Source: a virus. From it: 46,047 nucleotides of DNA. Positions 27,692 to 33,825 of this stretch are shown one piece after another; the first letter of the stretch is position 1, and the number at the start of each line of letters is the position of its first letter. Below the pieces are notes generated by a model that saw only the letters and a program-made list of their open reading frames with translations, searched no databases and was not told the DNA's origin. The stretch is from positions 1 through 46,047 of IMG/VR virus record IMGVR_UViG_3300045999_010230; one strand, written 5' to 3'. The position numbers were made by a program, and so were the translations under genes.

Positions 27692-27954
27692 GGATCTCAT
27701 CTTTTGCCAAGCGGGCTATCCGCGCGGCGTCCGTGCGCTACGCCGACGCCAAGACCTGGGGCGCGCAAACGGACTCGTACGAGTCGCTTCGCGACATGAT
27801 CGCTGTCGCCATCGGGCTGCCCGATTCCACCACGGCGGACTGCACCGTACTCGACGTGCTCGGGCTCTCCGAGGACGAGTACGGCAACCCCGATGCCGTG
27901 CTCGCGGCGATTGACGACGTGTCCGCACACGAACTGGAAGAAGCCGGTTTCTGA
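27688..27954 (+). CDS. Hypothetical protein, 88 aa
   Basis: ATG 27688 overlaps the upstream stop (ATGA). It has a basic N-terminus (RISSFAKRAIRAASVRYADA), then acidic helical text (SEDEYGNPDAVLAAIDDV). No motif recognised. It is followed by a 98-bp spacer with three inverted repeats. Confidence 0.55.
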   Translation: MRISSFAKRAIRAASVRYADAKTWGAQTDSYESLRDMIAVAIGLPDSTTADCTVLDVLGLSEDEYGNPDAVLAAIDDVSAHELEEAGF

Positions 27955-27966
27955 CGACCTGCGCAT

Positions 27967-28035
27967 CCGAGCCTCGCTCGGGTGCCGCCTTCAGCCCTCG
28001 ACGGTCTCCGTCGTCGGTTGACGGCGGCTTGCCGC
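27967..28035. promoter_or_regulatory. Three consecutive inverted repeats in spacer
   Basis: CCGAGC-CTC-GCTCGG (27967-27981), CGACGG-TCT-CCGTCG (27999-28013) and GCGGC-TT-GCCGC (28024-28035). The first two have 6-bp stems with 3-base loops. A TTGACG element at 28018-28023 lies between the second and third. None is followed by a T-run. A folded leader or a small regulatory RNA segment before the next gene is possible. Confidence 0.45.
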
Positions 28036-28052
28036 AGAAAGGAGCTGCCATC

Positions 28053-28241
28053 ATGGCACCCGACGTCATCATCATGGAAAGCATCGCCAAGCGGCTGGAG
28101 GCGGGCACCTATCGCCCGCGTCTTCCCGCGGCCCCCGTTCCCGCTCCGCCCCAATCGCTCCTCCGCGACATCGCGTTCGCGCTCCCGCGCGTCGCGATCC
28201 TGTTCGGAGCCCTCGTCGCCCTCTACGGGGTGACGCCGTGA
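28053..28241 (+). CDS. Small membrane protein, 62 aa
   Basis: ATG 28053 is placed 10 bp after an AAAGGAG site. A hydrophilic Pro-rich N-terminal half is followed by one hydrophobic helix, about residues 42-60 (IAFALPRVAILFGALVALYG). Probably a single-pass inner-membrane protein. The stop overlaps the next GTG start. Its role is unknown. Confidence 0.55.
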   Translation: MAPDVIIMESIAKRLEAGTYRPRLPAAPVPAPPQSLLRDIAFALPRVAILFGALVALYGVTP

Positions 28242-28444
28242 GGTTCGACAGTCCCCACAGCTACGTCGTCAAGACCCGTCGAGGCTTCGACGCGCGGTGC
28301 TACGTCACCCGCGCCGACGACCTCAACGCGCTTGGCCGCGTGGTGGACGAGTCGTCGCACCGCACGCTGGCCGCGGCGGTCAAGGCCGCCAAGGCCTTCC
28401 ACCGCACGCACGGCGGAACCATCCGTCTCCCGGAGGAGTCATGA
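28238..28444 (+). CDS. Hypothetical protein, 68 aa
   Basis: GTG start at 28238 overlapping the upstream stop (GTGA). Basic, with beta strand VVKTRRGFDARCYV and a helix AAAVKAAKAFHRTHGG. No family recognised; overlaps the next gene by 4 bp. Confidence 0.5.
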   Translation: MRFDSPHSYVVKTRRGFDARCYVTRADDLNALGRVVDESSHRTLAAAVKAAKAFHRTHGGTIRLPEES

Positions 28445-28758
28445 ACTATGATCGAGCCGTTGCCCTCTGCCGCCAGGTGCTCGCCGCGCAGAGCGACGTC
28501 GCGCCAACGACCCTGGCGGACAACTTCCCGCCCAGCTACCGAATCGAGCCCATCGGCGGGTCGATGATCAACGTCACGAACCGTGACGCCACGTTCACGC
28601 TCGACGTCGAGACCCGGTCGGTCACGATCTGGCCAACGGACCGCTGCTTCTCCATCCGAGAGCTTCGGGACCTGCTCGCCATGGCGATGGACTTCGAGCA
28701 CGACATCGACGACGAGACCTGGGAGGCCGCCGAGCGGCTGATTGGGTGGGACGAATGA
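28441..28758 (+). CDS. Hypothetical protein, 105 aa
   Basis: Start at ATG 28441, overlapping the upstream stop. Helical N-terminus, a small beta section (INVTNRDATFTLDVE) and an acidic C-terminal helix (ELRDLLAMAMDFEHDIDD). Its stop overlaps the next start. No motif recognised. Confidence 0.55.
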   Translation: MNYDRAVALCRQVLAAQSDVAPTTLADNFPPSYRIEPIGGSMINVTNRDATFTLDVETRSVTIWPTDRCFSIRELRDLLAMAMDFEHDIDDETWEAAERLIGWDE

Positions 28759-28925
28759 ACACGCACGTCATCGTGGACAACGCGTCGACCGGCTACGTGG
28801 TCTACGTGCCCGGCATGGCCGCCGTCTACTTCCACGACCGCGAGGAGGCGCTCCGCTTCGCGCGCTCGATGCACCGGTGGCCACTGTTCGACGCCACATG
28901 GGAGTTTAACGATCCCGACTGTTGA
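28755..28925 (+). CDS. Hypothetical protein, 56 aa
   Basis: A short gene with ATGA overlap at its start; begins MNTHVIVDNASTG and contains VYFHDREEALRFARSM, an alpha/beta-like pattern. It ends 3 bp before the palindrome at 28928. Function unknown. Confidence 0.5.
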   Translation: MNTHVIVDNASTGYVVYVPGMAAVYFHDREEALRFARSMHRWPLFDATWEFNDPDC

Positions 28926-28950
28926 CGCGCCACGCGTGGCGTGTCAGTAT
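28922..28950 (+). promoter_or_regulatory. Palindrome over a possible internal promoter
   Basis: TTGACG (28922-28927) followed by the perfect 14-bp palindrome CGCCACG-CGTGGCG (28928-28941). A weak CAGTAT lies 17 bp after TTGACG. This could be a -35/-10 pair with an operator in the spacer, serving the gene at 28989. The -10 is poor, so the promoter call is tentative; the palindrome is exact. Confidence 0.4.
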
Positions 28951-28988
28951 CTAACCCGAACCGCGCCGAGTGGCGCTTAGGAGGAATG

Positions 28989-29378
28989 ATGGATCCGATT
29001 CCGTGGGCGCGCGCTGACGTTCAGCGCGAGTACGTACGCTGGTGGAGGCAGTGGGGCTGGGAGTACCGGCTCGACTTCCTGCACGATGACCGCCCATACC
29101 GCAAGCGCGTGGGCTGGGGCGGCGACACTGTCGAAACCACGCTCACGCGCTACGGCGCGTCGGGGTGGGAGTACCAGCTGCCCGTGGTGGTCGAGGGTCA
29201 CTTCGTCCCCGCCGAGCGGGGATGCACCCTCACCCCGGACATCCCGGCCACCTGGGAGGATGTCGAGGTCCGCTACTTCCGCCCCGGTCGTGGCTGGAAG
29301 TGGCTCGAGCTCACCGAGGATGAATTGGAATGGGCGCAAGACGTACTCAAGCGCCAACGAGAAAGGATTTGGTGGTGA
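28989..29378 (+). CDS. Trp-rich hypothetical protein
   Basis: A 129-residue protein. AGGAGG at 28979-28984 lies too close to the first ATG (28986), so ATG 28989 is preferred. Very rich in Trp and Arg (EYVRWWRQWGWEYR; YFRPGRGWKWLEL), and the C-terminus ends in RIWW. No family recognised. Its stop overlaps the next start. Confidence 0.55.
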   Translation: MDPIPWARADVQREYVRWWRQWGWEYRLDFLHDDRPYRKRVGWGGDTVETTLTRYGASGWEYQLPVVVEGHFVPAERGCTLTPDIPATWEDVEVRYFRPGRGWKWLELTEDELEWAQDVLKRQRERIWW

Positions 29379-29611
29379 CCATGAACGACGATAGCTTGAC
29401 CGACGCACGCATCGTGCCCGTGGACGACATCATCGCGACCCTCGAGGCCGCGCGCATCGCCATCAGTCGCATCAGTGCGCTGCCGCGCCGTGCTGACGAC
29501 GGCGACTCGTACCGGCGCGGGCTGCACACTGGCGTCCTCCTCGCGGAGGCGTCGGGCGCGAACCTGTCCCTTGCAAGCCTCATCCACGCCATCCGGCAAG
29601 CGCATGGGTGA
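29375..29611 (+). CDS. Hypothetical helical protein, 78 aa
   Basis: GTG 29375 is chosen because it overlaps the upstream stop and has AAAGGA at good spacing; ATG 29381 is the alternative. Helical (ATLEAARIAISRISAL; ASGANLSLASLIHAIRQ). The start context GTGACCATGAACGA recurs at the start of 32642-33094. Function unknown. Confidence 0.5.
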   Translation: MTMNDDSLTDARIVPVDDIIATLEAARIAISRISALPRRADDGDSYRRGLHTGVLLAEASGANLSLASLIHAIRQAHG

Positions 29612-29756
29612 GTTCCTCATGCTCTGCGGGGTGCTCGTGTTCCTCGGCGCGAGCGGCTCCGCCCTTCAATTCCTCATCATGGGCGCCTTCGCGGCGCTCT
29701 TCACCCCCTGGCCATGGCTCGCCCTGGCCGCCTTGCTCGGAATGGAGAAGAAATGA
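29604..29756 (+). CDS. Two-helix membrane protein, 50 aa
   Basis: ATG 29604 overlaps the upstream stop. Almost the whole protein is hydrophobic: MGEFLMLCGVLVFLGASG and then LQFLIMGAFAALF, PWLALAALLG, ending MEKK. Two membrane helices are likely. It lies in the early operon rather than with the lysis genes, so a holin call is weak; a membrane-altering early protein is possible. Confidence 0.55.
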   Translation: MGEFLMLCGVLVFLGASGSALQFLIMGAFAALFTPWPWLALAALLGMEKK

Positions 29757-30016
29757 TCGCCTACCAAATCGACAGAGCGGCGGGTAAGAACGCCGACCGG
29801 GTCAACGGCCGAACCTTCGTGACGCTTCGCAACGCGATGCACTACATCGCCATCCTCTACGCGCACCCCATGGCGCGCGAGTCGGTGTGCCGCACCCGGC
29901 CAGTCGACGGCGAGTGGTACGTCTACCGCCGCCCCGCGGACCGTCTCGCCGACCGCAACGGCGCCGCCCCCCACCTTTTGCTCGCGGTCGTGCGCCGCGT
30001 CGAGGTGCAGCCGTGA
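29753..30016 (+). CDS. Hypothetical protein, 87 aa
   Basis: ATGA start overlap at 29753. Alpha/beta-like with IDRAAGKNADRVNG and a C-terminal strand LLAVVRRVEVQ. No motif; overlaps the next GTG start. Confidence 0.5.
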   Translation: MIAYQIDRAAGKNADRVNGRTFVTLRNAMHYIAILYAHPMARESVCRTRPVDGEWYVYRRPADRLADRNGAAPHLLLAVVRRVEVQP

Positions 30017-30396
30017 GCGCCACCCGCTACACCGCCGCCGCTGGCGAGCCCGTCACCGCGCGTGACTGGCTCGACACCTACGCCGCCCGCGCGTACGAGC
30101 GCCTCGGCGAGTACCTCGCCCGGTACGAGCCCGACCTCACGAGCGAAGGCCTTGCCCGCGTGGCCCGCGCCTACGCCCTCGTGACCGACGCTCCCATGAG
30201 CGCCGAGGCGCGCTACGACCTGCGCACCACCCGGCGCAACGTCGCCGCCACCATCGAGCGCCTCGACCGGCGCGCGAACCTGCGCCTCGCGGGTCTCGCC
30301 AGTCGCGAGGAGCACATGGAGACCCTCGGCCACCTGTCGGAGGCGCGCGAGCTGCTCGCCGCCATCGACCTCGTGCTCAAGGACATCGAGTCGTGA
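30013..30396 (+). CDS. Hypothetical Arg-rich helical protein, 127 aa
   Basis: GTG start 30013 overlapping the upstream stop. Nearly all helical, Arg/Ala/Leu-rich with Tyr (YAARAYERLGEYLARYEPD; TIERLDRRANLRLAG). No motif. Overlaps the next gene by 4 bp (GTGA). Possibly nucleic-acid binding given the basic charge. Confidence 0.5.
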   Translation: MSATRYTAAAGEPVTARDWLDTYAARAYERLGEYLARYEPDLTSEGLARVARAYALVTDAPMSAEARYDLRTTRRNVAATIERLDRRANLRLAGLASREEHMETLGHLSEARELLAAIDLVLKDIES

Positions 30397-30782
30397 GCAT
30401 GCCGACCACCCACGAGCGCACCGCCGCGACCACGTCGGCGTTGCGCGAAGTGGAGGCCGAGCTCGTCGCCCTCATCCGCCGCCTCGACGCGCGGGTGACG
30501 GCGCTCGAGCTTCGCCTCGGCGCGCTCGTGCTCGGCGCCACCTGCCACCCCGAGTGGGTCAGCCCTGGCGCTGGCCCCGCCGCCAAGGCGCGCCGTGCCC
30601 TCGTCGTCGAGACCGTCATCGGCGCCGCTGGCAAGAGCGGCATGACCTTCGCCCAGGTCGCCGCCTACCTCCACGTCCCCGCCGCACGTCACGACGTGCT
30701 GCGCGAGGACATTGCCTACCTCTGCGAGGCTGACCGCCTCGTCCGCACATCCAGAAACCACGCCAAATGGAGAACCCCGTAA
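30393..30782 (+). CDS. Coiled coil plus winged-helix-like protein
   Basis: A 129-residue protein, GTG start at 30393. Residues 15-45 form a coiled coil (EVEAELVALIRRLDARVTAL). The C-terminal part (ALVVETVIGAAGKSGM, then FAQVAAYLHV and a basic end) resembles a small winged-helix DNA-binding domain. It is directly upstream of the recombination genes, so a regulator or DNA-binding replication accessory is a reasonable guess. Confidence 0.55.
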   Translation: MSMPTTHERTAATTSALREVEAELVALIRRLDARVTALELRLGALVLGATCHPEWVSPGAGPAAKARRALVVETVIGAAGKSGMTFAQVAAYLHVPAARHDVLREDIAYLCEADRLVRTSRNHAKWRTP

Positions 30783-31489
30783 TGCCCCGCAAGACCACGA
30801 CCACCGAGACCGCCGCCCCGATCATCAACGAGGAGGCGCCCACGCTCAAGCTCTGGAACGCCGTGCAGGCCACCGACCCGGCCTACACCAAGTCCTTCTC
30901 GCGAAGCGGCGGCTTTCGCGGCACCGCCATCAATCACACCTACCAGCAGAAGCGTGCGACCGAGGCCTTCGGCCCCAAGGGCATCGGCTGGGGTTCGACC
31001 GTGCTCGACGAGGGCATGGAACACGGCGCCCCCATCGTCCATGAGAAGCACGGCGTCATCGGCCACGAGAAGGTGCATGTCCTGCGCATCGAGCTCTGGT
31101 ACATCCTAGACGGCCAGCGCGGCGCGGTGCAGGCCTTCGGCCAGACGACGTTCGTCGGCAGCAACAAGCACGGCACGTTCACCGACGAGGAGGCTCCCAA
31201 GAAGAGCCTCACGGACGCAGAGTCCAAGGCCCTCGCGTCCCTCGGGTTCAGCGCCGACGTGCACCTCGGGCTCTTCGACGACAGCAAGTACGTCAACGAC
31301 CTGTCTGCCAGGGTGGCAGAGGCCGAGAAGCCCAAGGGCCCGACCCTCGAGGAGCTCGTCGCCGCCGTCGAGTCGGCCACCACCCTCGACGAGCTGCGCG
31401 CCGCTGGGCAGAAGGCCGCTAGCCTGTCGCCCGACGACCGGGCCAAGCTCAAGCCGGTCTACACGGCCAAGCAGGAGAGCCTCAAATGA
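30782..31489 (+). CDS. Candidate Rad52-like single-strand annealing protein
   Basis: A 235-residue protein. Core text AFGPKGIGWGS and later KKSLTDAESKALASLGF, with HLGLFDDSKYV, is a pattern shared with phage annealing proteins of the Rad52/Sak superfamily as I recall them. A linker and helical C-terminal tail follow. It is next to a nuclease (31890) in the early operon, the usual SSAP-exonuclease pair for recombination-dependent replication. Start ATG 30782 overlaps the upstream stop TAA. Confidence 0.65.
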   Translation: MPRKTTTTETAAPIINEEAPTLKLWNAVQATDPAYTKSFSRSGGFRGTAINHTYQQKRATEAFGPKGIGWGSTVLDEGMEHGAPIVHEKHGVIGHEKVHVLRIELWYILDGQRGAVQAFGQTTFVGSNKHGTFTDEEAPKKSLTDAESKALASLGFSADVHLGLFDDSKYVNDLSARVAEAEKPKGPTLEELVAAVESATTLDELRAAGQKAASLSPDDRAKLKPVYTAKQESLK

Positions 31490-31893
31490 CCACGCACCGC
31501 GAACTTGCCGCTCGCGCGGTGGCCTGCAAGCACTGGCGCTTCTTGCCTGGCATGCGCATCGCCGGCCACAACACCGCGGGCCGGCCGGCAAGCATGCGTC
31601 TGCTCGACATTCCCGGCTCCGCGTGGCCCGAGTTCTGGGTTGCGGAAACCCGTAACGCCGAGGAGGTTCGTTTCCTTACCGGCGTTCGCGACTCCGCGTT
31701 CCTTCCGGACCTGACCGACGCATGCACACTTGGCGGTGTGCTCGATCTTGTTCGCTCTACGTCGAAGACCGCAAACCCGAGTGCGGTCTGCAACGTACGT
31801 AGCGAGTGGTACATGAACCCGTGGCATACCGCGTTTCCACACGCCTCCACTGAGGCTGAGTGCCTCGTACTTGCACTGGAGATGGCGCAATGA
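31486..31893 (+). CDS. HWR-PDL family protein, paralogue of 22407-22712
   Basis: A 135-residue protein with C-KHWRFLPGM and LPDLTDACTLGGVLDLVR, matching motifs of the minus-strand protein at 22407-22712. It has an additional central segment and ends in an ALEMA helix like its paralogue. It is wedged between the annealing protein and nuclease genes with ATGA overlaps on both sides, so it is co-expressed with them. Function unknown. Confidence 0.65.
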   Translation: MTTHRELAARAVACKHWRFLPGMRIAGHNTAGRPASMRLLDIPGSAWPEFWVAETRNAEEVRFLTGVRDSAFLPDLTDACTLGGVLDLVRSTSKTANPSAVCNVRSEWYMNPWHTAFPHASTEAECLVLALEMAQ

Positions 31894-32645
31894 ACCTGCC
31901 CGTCCTGTCCGCGAGCCGGTCCGACCTGCTCGCCTGCGAGCTTGCCACGAGGCTGCCCTGGGATGAGGCTCCCGCTGGTCCGGCGGCGCAGGTAGGCACC
32001 CGCTTCCACGAGCTCGTGGAAGGCGCCATCAAGGCGCGGGAATGGGTGCCCCTCGACCCGCTCGACGCCGCCTTCGAGGTGCCGCTGCGTGCGGCGCTTG
32101 AGTGGTTCACCTCTACCGCTGCCCCCGACAGCGGCGAGGTCCTGCTTGAGCAGGCCTACGAGCTCAAGCCCCTCGGCGGGTACACGCACGAGCCAGGTCG
32201 GCGCGAGCCCCACTGGCGCGATACCATGACCTGCACGGTCCTGCCGAAGCGGGGCCACCGCGAGTATCCTCGCGACCCCTCGGCGTTCTACGGCACCGCC
32301 GACGTCGTCCTACTCGACGGCCGAGGTGGCGCCCACGTATGCGACTGGAAGACCGGCCGCCGCTCTGACGGCCACCGCGCCCAGCTCCTGAGCCTCGCGC
32401 TCATGGTCGCCGAGGCGCACAAGGTCGACCGCGTGCAAGCGACCGCCGTCTACGTCGACCTCAAGACGGGCAAGGTGAAGACCGAGTCCTTCGTCGTCGA
32501 CAGCTTCGACCTCCACGTTCACGCTGGTCTGCTCGTGCGCATCTTCAAGAGCCGCGTGGTGGCTGGCGCCATGCCCGACCCGGTCCCCGGGAAGTACTGT
32601 TTTTTCTGCCCCGCAGTGGGCTGCCCTGAGAAACTCCGAAAGTGA
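31890..32645 (+). CDS. Cas4/RecB-like nuclease with Fe-S cysteine pattern
   Basis: A 251-residue PD-(D/E)XK nuclease. H40-E41 (RFHELVE), D138 (YGTADVV), D152-x-K154 (CDWKTG) and Q165 in the following helix (RAQLLSLAL) form the active-site order of RecB/Cas4 nucleases. C16 plus C237, C240 and C245 (CFFCPAVGC) match the one-plus-three cysteine layout of Cas4/AddB-type 4Fe-4S clusters. It follows the annealing protein candidate and should resect DNA ends for it. Confidence 0.85.
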   Translation: MNLPVLSASRSDLLACELATRLPWDEAPAGPAAQVGTRFHELVEGAIKAREWVPLDPLDAAFEVPLRAALEWFTSTAAPDSGEVLLEQAYELKPLGGYTHEPGRREPHWRDTMTCTVLPKRGHREYPRDPSAFYGTADVVLLDGRGGAHVCDWKTGRRSDGHRAQLLSLALMVAEAHKVDRVQATAVYVDLKTGKVKTESFVVDSFDLHVHAGLLVRIFKSRVVAGAMPDPVPGKYCFFCPAVGCPEKLRK

Positions 32646-33094
32646 TGACCATGAACGAAGACATCCGCCGCCTTGAGCAAAAGATCGACGAAGTCCTCAA
32701 GCTCCTCAAGGACATGCCCACCGGGACGAAGCCCGGCGGCTTCTCCCTCAAGACCGTGAGCGACAGCGACCTCGACGGGAAGTACGGCAACCCCGAGGTG
32801 CGCATGGTTCCCTCGAAGTGGACCGGCCAGGACTACAAGGGCTGGAAGTTCAGCGACTGCCCGGCCGAGTTCCTCGACGAGCTCGCGGGCATGCTCGAGG
32901 CCATCGCTCGCAAGCAAGCGCAGGACCCCGTCAAGGCGAAGTACGCCGACTGGTCGGCGAAGGACGCCGCCCGCGCCCGCGCCTGGGCCGAGCGCCACCG
33001 CAAGAACGGCGGCCCCGCCAAGGCCGCGCCCATGCCCGACGACTGGAACGACACCATCGGCGGCGACACCGGCAGCGACGCATTCCCCTTCTGA
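32642..33094 (+). CDS. Conserved phage replication-associated protein with SSB-like tail
   Basis: A 150-residue frame from GTG 32642; ATG 32645 or 32651 are alternatives because no clear ribosome site decides. It has a short coiled coil (RRLEQKIDEVLKLLKD), then the conserved stretch VPSKWTGQDYKGWKFSDCP and FLDELAGMLEAIA, an Ala/Arg helix, and an acidic end DWNDTIGGDTGSDAFPF. The final D-FPF resembles the SSB C-terminal tail that recruits replication proteins. I see no OB fold, so an SSB itself is not proven. Confidence 0.6.
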   Translation: MMTMNEDIRRLEQKIDEVLKLLKDMPTGTKPGGFSLKTVSDSDLDGKYGNPEVRMVPSKWTGQDYKGWKFSDCPAEFLDELAGMLEAIARKQAQDPVKAKYADWSAKDAARARAWAERHRKNGGPAKAAPMPDDWNDTIGGDTGSDAFPF

Positions 33095-33107
33095 CCTGGA
33101 GAAAACC

Positions 33108-33302
33108 ATGAAGACCATCGCAGCAATCGCCATCGCCCTCATGCTCGCGAGCCGCACCGAAGCGGCGCCCGAGCAGCCCGAGCCCACCGCCGGTCGGTGC
33201 ATGGGGTACCCGCCCTTCTGCCCGTACGGCCAGGCCCCGCTCTGCGTCTGCCAGGACGACTACAGCTACAACTGCATCTGGATGTGCGCGAGCACCCGCT
33301 GA
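33108..33302 (+). CDS. Secreted six-cysteine miniprotein
   Basis: A 64-residue protein with a good start (GGAG at 33098-33101, ATG 33108). Residues 1-19 are a Sec-type signal peptide (MKTIAAIAIALMLASRTEA, cleavage likely before A20). The mature part is Pro-rich with six cysteines at 31, 38, 46, 48, 56 and 60 (C-x6-C-x7-C-x-C-x7-C-x3-C), a disulfide-stabilised small-domain pattern. Nothing in the early operon explains it. A periplasmic or surface role such as superinfection exclusion or inhibition of a host envelope factor is a speculation. Confidence 0.7.
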   Translation: MKTIAAIAIALMLASRTEAAPEQPEPTAGRCMGYPPFCPYGQAPLCVCQDDYSYNCIWMCASTR

Positions 33303-33312
33303 AACAACGAGA

Positions 33313-33353
33313 CCGCTGGTAGGCGCCCTTCCCGCGTGACGTCCTACCGGCGG
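33313..33353 (+). promoter_or_regulatory. 11-bp stem hairpin in spacer
   Basis: CCGCTGGTAGG (33313-33323) and CCTACCGGCGG (33343-33353) pair across a 19-base loop with one wobble. It lies 10 bp after the miniprotein stop. No T-run, so a transcript-end or processing hairpin, or an operator, rather than a classical terminator. Confidence 0.55.
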
Positions 33354-33390
33354 CTCTCGCCCCCTCGCAACAGTACGAAGGACCACCATC

Positions 33391-33696
33391 ATGCCATCGA
33401 AGAACGTTCAGATCCACATCGTCATCAGCACCGACACCCGCATGGCGACGCGCGCCTACGGCCGCGACGAGAAGGGGTGGTACTGCGAGATGAGCACGTC
33501 CGAGCACTGCGATGGCGCCCCCGTGACCGAGCACGAGACCGAGCCCTTCGACTTGTCCTGCACCGACCACGCGGTGGCCGACGCCCTCATGGCGGTGCAT
33601 GCGGCGTTCGGCGTCATGCTCGAGCCCGGGGAGCGGCTGCCCAACCTCGTGCCCGTCGAGCTCAAGGCGCCGACCCAGGGCTCGACACTGAACTGA
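33391..33696 (+). CDS. Hypothetical protein, 101 aa
   Basis: ATG 33391 with GAAGGA upstream. Small alpha/beta protein (MPSKNVQIHIVISTDT; CEMSTSEHCDGAPVTEHETE) with a helical C-terminal half. No motif recognised. A 129-bp spacer with two inverted repeats follows it. Confidence 0.55.
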   Translation: MPSKNVQIHIVISTDTRMATRAYGRDEKGWYCEMSTSEHCDGAPVTEHETEPFDLSCTDHAVADALMAVHAAFGVMLEPGERLPNLVPVELKAPTQGSTLN

Positions 33697-33717
33697 ACCC
33701 GTGGCAGAAAAGGTTTG

Positions 33718-33744
33718 CCCCCGGTCGTTGCAAGCGACCGAGGG
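33718..33744. promoter_or_regulatory. Inverted repeat in initiator leader
   Basis: CCC-C-CGGTCG, 7-base loop TTGCAAG, CGACCG-A-GGG. Nine base pairs with one internal mismatch. It lies 22 bp after the upstream gene and about 80 bp before the replication initiator gene. It could be a hairpin in the leader of the initiator mRNA. Confidence 0.45.
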
Positions 33745-33797
33745 CGGATATCGTTCAGGGCGAAGAGAAGACTAGCGCGGGCTTGTCCGCCTGTCGA

Positions 33798-33825
33798 GAT
33801 CTTCGCCACAGCCTCGGTGAAGATC
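33798..33825 (+). promoter_or_regulatory. Inverted repeat touching the initiator start codon
   Basis: GATCTTC (33798-33804) pairs with GAAGATC (33819-33825), with CC/GG extending the stem around one internal mismatch. The right arm ends at the base before ATG 33826, so it covers the ribosome-binding region (GGTGAAG). A folded mRNA would hide the start, suggesting translational control of the replication initiator. Confidence 0.5.

Noticed and set aside
29604-29756. Holin call for the 50-residue two-helix protein
   Set aside because: It lies in the early operon, away from the lysis genes, so only a membrane-protein call is supported.
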